Positions 61,555 through 64,000 of a stretch of DNA of 64,000 nucleotides are shown piece by piece. The stretch's first letter is position 1, and each line of letters starts with the position of its first letter. The notes below the pieces were generated by a model, which made no database searches, was not told the origin of the DNA, and saw only the letters and a list, made by a program, of their open reading frames with translations. Source of the stretch: Halomonas sp. CUBES01 (GTDB taxonomy: Bacteria > Pseudomonadota > Gammaproteobacteria > Pseudomonadales > Halomonadaceae); NCBI RefSeq assembly GCF_020991005.1, contig NZ_JAJLLW010000005.1:248001-312000 (forward strand), written 5' to 3'. Position numbers and translations under genes: made by a program.

Positions 61555-61621
61555 TGGCGGGCAGGGGTCAATTTGGGAAGGCAATGTCGGCAAGGGCATG
61601 TCAACGGAGAGGGGGAAAACG

Positions 61622-62023
61622 ATGCAGCGAGTAACGGTAACGCTTGACGAGGAGTTGCTGGGGGAGGTAGACGCGCTGATACAGGAACGCGGCTACCAGA
61701 ACCGTTCCGAGGCAATCCGCGATTTAACCCGCAGCGGGCTCCAGCAGGTGCGCGAGGAAGCTGCGCCTCAGGCGCCGTGCATGGGCGCGCTGGTGTACGT
61801 CTACGACCATGCGGCGAGGGAGCTCTCCAAGCGCCTGACGCGCCATTCCCACGCCAATCATGACCTCACGCTGTCGACCCTGCACGTGCACCTCAACGCG
61901 GAAAGCTGTATGGAAGTCGCGCTGCTCAAGGGCCAAAGCGACCAGCTAAAGCAGTTTGCCGCTGAAGTCACCTCGTCGCGCAGCGTCCGCCACGGCCGCC
62001 TGGTGCTGATACCGGAGGAGTGA
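61622..62023 (+). CDS. nikR: Nickel-responsive regulator NikR
   Basis: A 133-residue ribbon-helix-helix repressor. The N-terminal RHH reads MQRVTVTLDEELLGEVDALIQERGYQNRSEAIRDLTR. The C-terminal ACT-like domain holds the nickel ligands H77, H88, H90 and C96 (RHSHANH ... TLHVHLNAESC), one position off the Escherichia coli numbering 76/87/89/95. It tetramerises and represses nik genes when nickel is bound. The start at 61622 matches the family N-terminus. It is divergent from nikABCDE. Confidence 0.95.
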   Translation: MQRVTVTLDEELLGEVDALIQERGYQNRSEAIRDLTRSGLQQVREEAAPQAPCMGALVYVYDHAARELSKRLTRHSHANHDLTLSTLHVHLNAESCMEVALLKGQSDQLKQFAAEVTSSRSVRHGRLVLIPEE

Positions 62024-62029
62024 ACATAA

Positions 62030-62056
62030 AAAAGGCGACCGCTTGGGTCGCCTTTT
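62030..62056. terminator. Bidirectional terminator between nikR and slyD
   Basis: AAAAGGCGACC (62030-62040) and GGTCGCCTTTT (62046-62056) form a perfect 11-bp stem with a 5-base loop; the outer A and T runs let it work in both directions for the convergent genes. Confidence 0.9.
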
Positions 62057-62097
62057 CGCATGACACGTATGGGCTGAAAACAGCCGTGGGGCTGAGC

Positions 62098-62580
62098 TTA
62101 GTGCTCTTCGCCGCCTTCACCGTGTACATGGCCGTGTTCAACTTCTTCTTCGCTGGCTTCGCGTACTTCGGCGATTTCAACGTCAAAGTTGAGGTGCTGG
62201 CCGGCTAACGGGTGGTTGCCGTCAACGACGACGGTGTCGCCTTCAACTTTCTTCACGGTGACCATCAGCGGGCCGCCTTGAGTCTGTGCCTGGAACTGCA
62301 TGCCCGGCTCGACGCTTTCAACGCCTTGGAACGCATCGCGCGGCACTTCTTGCATCAGCTGTTCCTGAACTTCGCCGTAACCTTCTTCAGGCGCTACTTT
62401 GACGTTCAGCTTTTCACCAGTGGCGCGACCTTCAAGCTCTTTTTCCAGGCCGGGAATGATGTTGCCCGAGCCGTGGAGGTAAGTGAGCGGTTCGCGGCCT
62501 TCGGAACTGTCTAGCACTTCACCTTCATCATTGGTTAAGGTGTAGTGGAACGCGACAACCGAGTTTTGCGCAATTTGCAT
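62098..62580 (-). CDS. slyD: FKBP-type peptidyl-prolyl isomerase SlyD
   Basis: A 160-residue SlyD protein: FKBP domain (FHYTLTNDEGEVLDSSEGREPLTYLHGSGNIIPGLEKELEG near 12-51), insert-in-flap chaperone domain (EEGYGEVQEQLMQEVPRDAF), and a short histidine-rich tail HGHVHGEGGEEH that can bind Ni(II). SlyD is a folding helper and supplies nickel to metalloenzymes in Escherichia coli. Its place beside nikR-nikABCDE fits a nickel-handling role, though the gene has its own promoter region. The start at 62580 is chosen by family length; the frame could begin at 62604. Confidence 0.93.
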   Translation of the reverse strand: MQIAQNSVVAFHYTLTNDEGEVLDSSEGREPLTYLHGSGNIIPGLEKELEGRATGEKLNVKVAPEEGYGEVQEQLMQEVPRDAFQGVESVEPGMQFQAQTQGGPLMVTVKKVEGDTVVVDGNHPLAGQHLNFDVEIAEVREASEEEVEHGHVHGEGGEEH

Positions 62581-62752
62581 TAAATGACCTTTCGGTGAGT
62601 GCATGTCCCAACATGGTAACGCGTGAGCGCTGGCTTGTCAGGGGGTAGCGACGGTTTTTCCGCCTTCCACCTTTAGACGGTATTGCGCCCTGGGTGGCGC
62701 AGAGCTACCCTAGCGCGATACTTTTCTCGACGCACCTTCTACGGAGCATGAC

Positions 62753-63031
62753 ATGACCCTAATAGTGATTTGGCTGATCGCCCTGGTGCTGATTGGTTAC
62801 CTTGTGAATTCCCGCTGGGACACCGTGAGTGCCGGGCTGGATAAAATGCTGCCAGACGTGATGAAAACCCACGGTGATAACCGCTGGCTGTGGGTCTCGG
62901 CGCTGGCTGTGCTTGGCGCGACGACGCTGATCCGCCCGGTGGATATCCTGCTGGTGGGTATCCTGATCGGGATTATCGGCCTGGTGGTTTACAAGCTGAT
63001 CAACTGGGCATCCAGCAAAGCCCTCCACTGA
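62753..63031 (+). CDS. Small membrane protein of unknown function
   Basis: A 92-residue protein with an N-terminal transmembrane helix (MTLIVIWLIALVLIGYLV), a soluble middle (SRWDTVSAGLDKMLPDVMKTHGDNR) and two more hydrophobic stretches (LWVSALAVLGATTLI and DILLVGILIGIIGLVVYKLI). ACGGAG lies before the ATG. I do not recognise a family with known function. It is a monocistronic gene with its own terminator. Confidence 0.75.
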   Translation: MTLIVIWLIALVLIGYLVNSRWDTVSAGLDKMLPDVMKTHGDNRWLWVSALAVLGATTLIRPVDILLVGILIGIIGLVVYKLINWASSKALH

Positions 63032-63062
63032 TCCACGCCGTGAACCGGTGACTGGAAACACA

Positions 63063-63097
63063 AGCGCCCCGCCAGCATCGCTGGCGGGGCGCTTTGC
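63063..63097 (+). terminator. Terminator of the small membrane protein gene
   Basis: AGCGCCCCGCCAGC (63063-63076) and GCTGGCGGGGCGCT (63080-63093) form a perfect 14-bp GC-rich stem with a 3-base loop, followed by TTTGCTTT. It lies between convergent genes and may serve both. Confidence 0.88.
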
Positions 63098-63115
63098 TTT
63101 GGCTGCGCTTGGCGT

Positions 63116-63583
63116 TTAGTAGGGCGCGACGCTGACGTTGGCACCGCTGCCAATCAGGCGGACGCGCTGACCGGGCTGAAACTGGCGGTCGGCGCGCTGG
63201 ACGACGACCACGTCGCTGCCGTTATCGAGGGCGATTTCCAGCTCGAGCGCGTCAATGCGGTTAGTACGCTCTTCAGCGGCGGTACCGGCGACCGCTCCCC
63301 CCAGGGCGCCGACGACCGTGGCGAGCTGGCGGCCGGAGCCACCGCCTACCTGGTTACCCAGCAGACCACCGATGACGGCACCGCCGCCGCTACCCAGCAG
63401 GCCTCCCGCGCGGCTGTCCGCCTGGATTTGCACCGGGCGTACGGCGGCAATGGTGCCCAGCCTTACGCTCTGGCTGGTCTTGGCCTGATTGCCGCTGTAA
63501 ACATCGCCGGAATAGCCCGCTGTATTGGCGCAGCCGGCAAGCGTCAGCACGCTGAGTGCGGCAATGGGAAGAAAACGTTTCAT
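63116..63583 (-). CDS. SlyB/PcP-type outer-membrane lipoprotein with glycine zipper
   Basis: A 155-residue lipoprotein. The signal MKRFLPIAALSVLTLAGC gives a lipidated cysteine at 18. A glycine-zipper segment (GGLLGSGGGAVIGGLLGNQVGGGSGRQ and VVGALGGAVAGTAAEERT) follows, then a small C-terminal domain (ELEIALDNGSDVVVVQRADRQFQPGQRVRLIGS). This layout matches the SlyB/PcP family, which inserts in the outer membrane and can wrap around outer-membrane proteins under stress. Start 63583 follows CGGAGGTGTCC on the minus strand. Confidence 0.9.
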   Translation of the reverse strand: MKRFLPIAALSVLTLAGCANTAGYSGDVYSGNQAKTSQSVRLGTIAAVRPVQIQADSRAGGLLGSGGGAVIGGLLGNQVGGGSGRQLATVVGALGGAVAGTAAEERTNRIDALELEIALDNGSDVVVVQRADRQFQPGQRVRLIGSGANVSVAPY

Positions 63584-63785
63584 GGACACCTCCGAGGGGT
63601 TCACAGAATCACGCCGGCACGACGCAATGATGTGGCTAGATTATAAAACAGTGTTCGGTAACAACATACCCGATAACGCAGACGTTGAACAGCGGTCTGT
63701 TGTAACGCCCGATTATTCCTCCAAGTGTAGCCGCTGATTAAGCATGAAGTGTGCAAGACCCGATGAAAAAACGCGCAGCGAAGTA

Positions 63786-63820
63786 TAAAAAACGCCCGGA
63801 AGATAGCGGCTTCCGGGCGT
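63786..63820 (-). terminator. Terminator of the isocitrate lyase gene
   Basis: ACGCCCGGAAG (63792-63802) and CTTCCGGGCGT (63810-63820) form an 11-bp stem with a 7-base loop; on the minus strand it is followed by a run of T (A-run 63786-63792 on the plus strand). It lies 43 bases beyond the stop. Confidence 0.9.
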
Positions 63821-63862
63821 AAGGCGGCTGGCCTGGGCCAGCCGTGGGTCAGATAGCCGGCG

Positions 63863-64000
63863 TTAGCCGAACTGGTTCATGGTGTTGTCCTTGCCGCCGG
63901 CCTTCAGCGCCGCATCACCGTGGAAGAACTCCTTGTGGTCGTCGCCGATGTTGGAGCCGGCCATGTCCTGGTGACGCACCGTGGCGATGCCCTGACGGAT
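63863..64000 (-). CDS. aceA: Isocitrate lyase, C-terminal end only
   Basis: The last 45 residues and TAA stop of a leftward gene that continues past the right edge. The sequence IRQGIATVRHQDMAGSNIGD and the end AALKAGGKDNTMNQFG match the C-terminus of the longer (Pseudomonas-type) isocitrate lyases. The enzyme cleaves isocitrate to glyoxylate and succinate in the glyoxylate shunt. The active site is outside the window, so the call rests on the tail only. Confidence 0.8.
   Translation of the reverse strand: MRQGIATVRHQDMAGSNIGDDHKEFFHGDAALKAGGKDNTMNQFG

Noticed and set aside
1..64000. tRNA, rRNA, riboswitch or CRISPR elements
   Set aside because: No cloverleaf, rRNA-like or conserved aptamer sequence was recognised by eye. 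Dedicated covariance searches were not possible here, so small RNAs could be missed.

Overview
The window looks like part of a gammaproteobacterial chromosome, most likely a Halomonas-type (Halomonadaceae) halophile. This rests on family resemblance of many proteins (TRAP-rich sugar-acid catabolism, a betaine-type binding protein, an AceA tail ending in KDNTMNQF) and on GC-rich coding sequence. It was not confirmed by a database search.

Layout. 1-1.9 kb: the tail of a Calx-beta protein and an O-antigen-ligase-type membrane protein. 1.9-4.9 kb: a small accessory patch holding a hipBA toxin-antitoxin pair with three matching operators. It is bracketed by the frameshifted remnant of an AraD1-type gene and by a 5'-truncated copy of an enolase-superfamily gene whose intact relative sits 17.2 kb downstream. 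4.9-13.6 kb: a GntR repressor divergent from a TRAP transporter, a PdxA-like dehydrogenase, a sugar-acid dehydratase, an AraD1-type dehydratase and a 2-oxoglutarate-semialdehyde dehydrogenase. This reads as a pentonate-to-2-oxoglutarate route. 13.7-21.2 kb: a LysR regulator and an L-rhamnonate operon (rhmD, TRAP transporter, rhmA, aldA) that should give pyruvate plus lactate. 21.5-25.3 kb: a leftward operon of aldehyde dehydrogenase, iron alcohol dehydrogenase and an enolase-superfamily enzyme of unknown substrate. 25.5-30.7 kb: two LysR genes, then a non-haem iron 2-oxoglutarate oxygenase, an M24 metalloenzyme resembling the DMSP lyase DddP, and an orphan glycine-betaine-type binding protein. 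30.9-35.6 kb: leftward ggt-tctCBA. 36.0-39.0 kb: a polar amino-acid ABC transporter. 39.1-39.5 kb: an IS3-type scar.

39.5-50.9 kb: a LacI regulator with two overlapping palindromic operators faces a complete four-carbon sugar-acid operon (ltnD, otnK, otnC, otnI, denD), followed by a third TRAP transporter, an aldehyde dehydrogenase and a second beta-hydroxyacid dehydrogenase. L-threonate and D-erythronate should both end as DHAP. 50.9-54.7 kb: an Rpn-type nuclease gene between two REP-like palindromes, and a large protein with three DUF1266-like repeats. 54.8-64 kb looks like core genome: an NlpC/P60 lipoprotein, an MFS carrier, nikABCDE (leftward) with divergent nikR and a textbook NikR operator, slyD, a small membrane protein, a SlyB-type lipoprotein, and the 3' end of isocitrate lyase.

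Overall, 5-51 kb behaves as a catabolic island for plant- or algal-derived sugar acids and small osmolytes. It holds three complete TRAP systems, each tied to its own enzymes and regulator. The least explained parts are the oxygenase/DddP-like/betaine-binding cluster, the PdxA homologue placed in a pentonate pathway, the ALDH/Fe-ADH/enolase operon, and the three-repeat DUF1266 protein. No tRNA, rRNA, CRISPR array or riboswitch was recognised.
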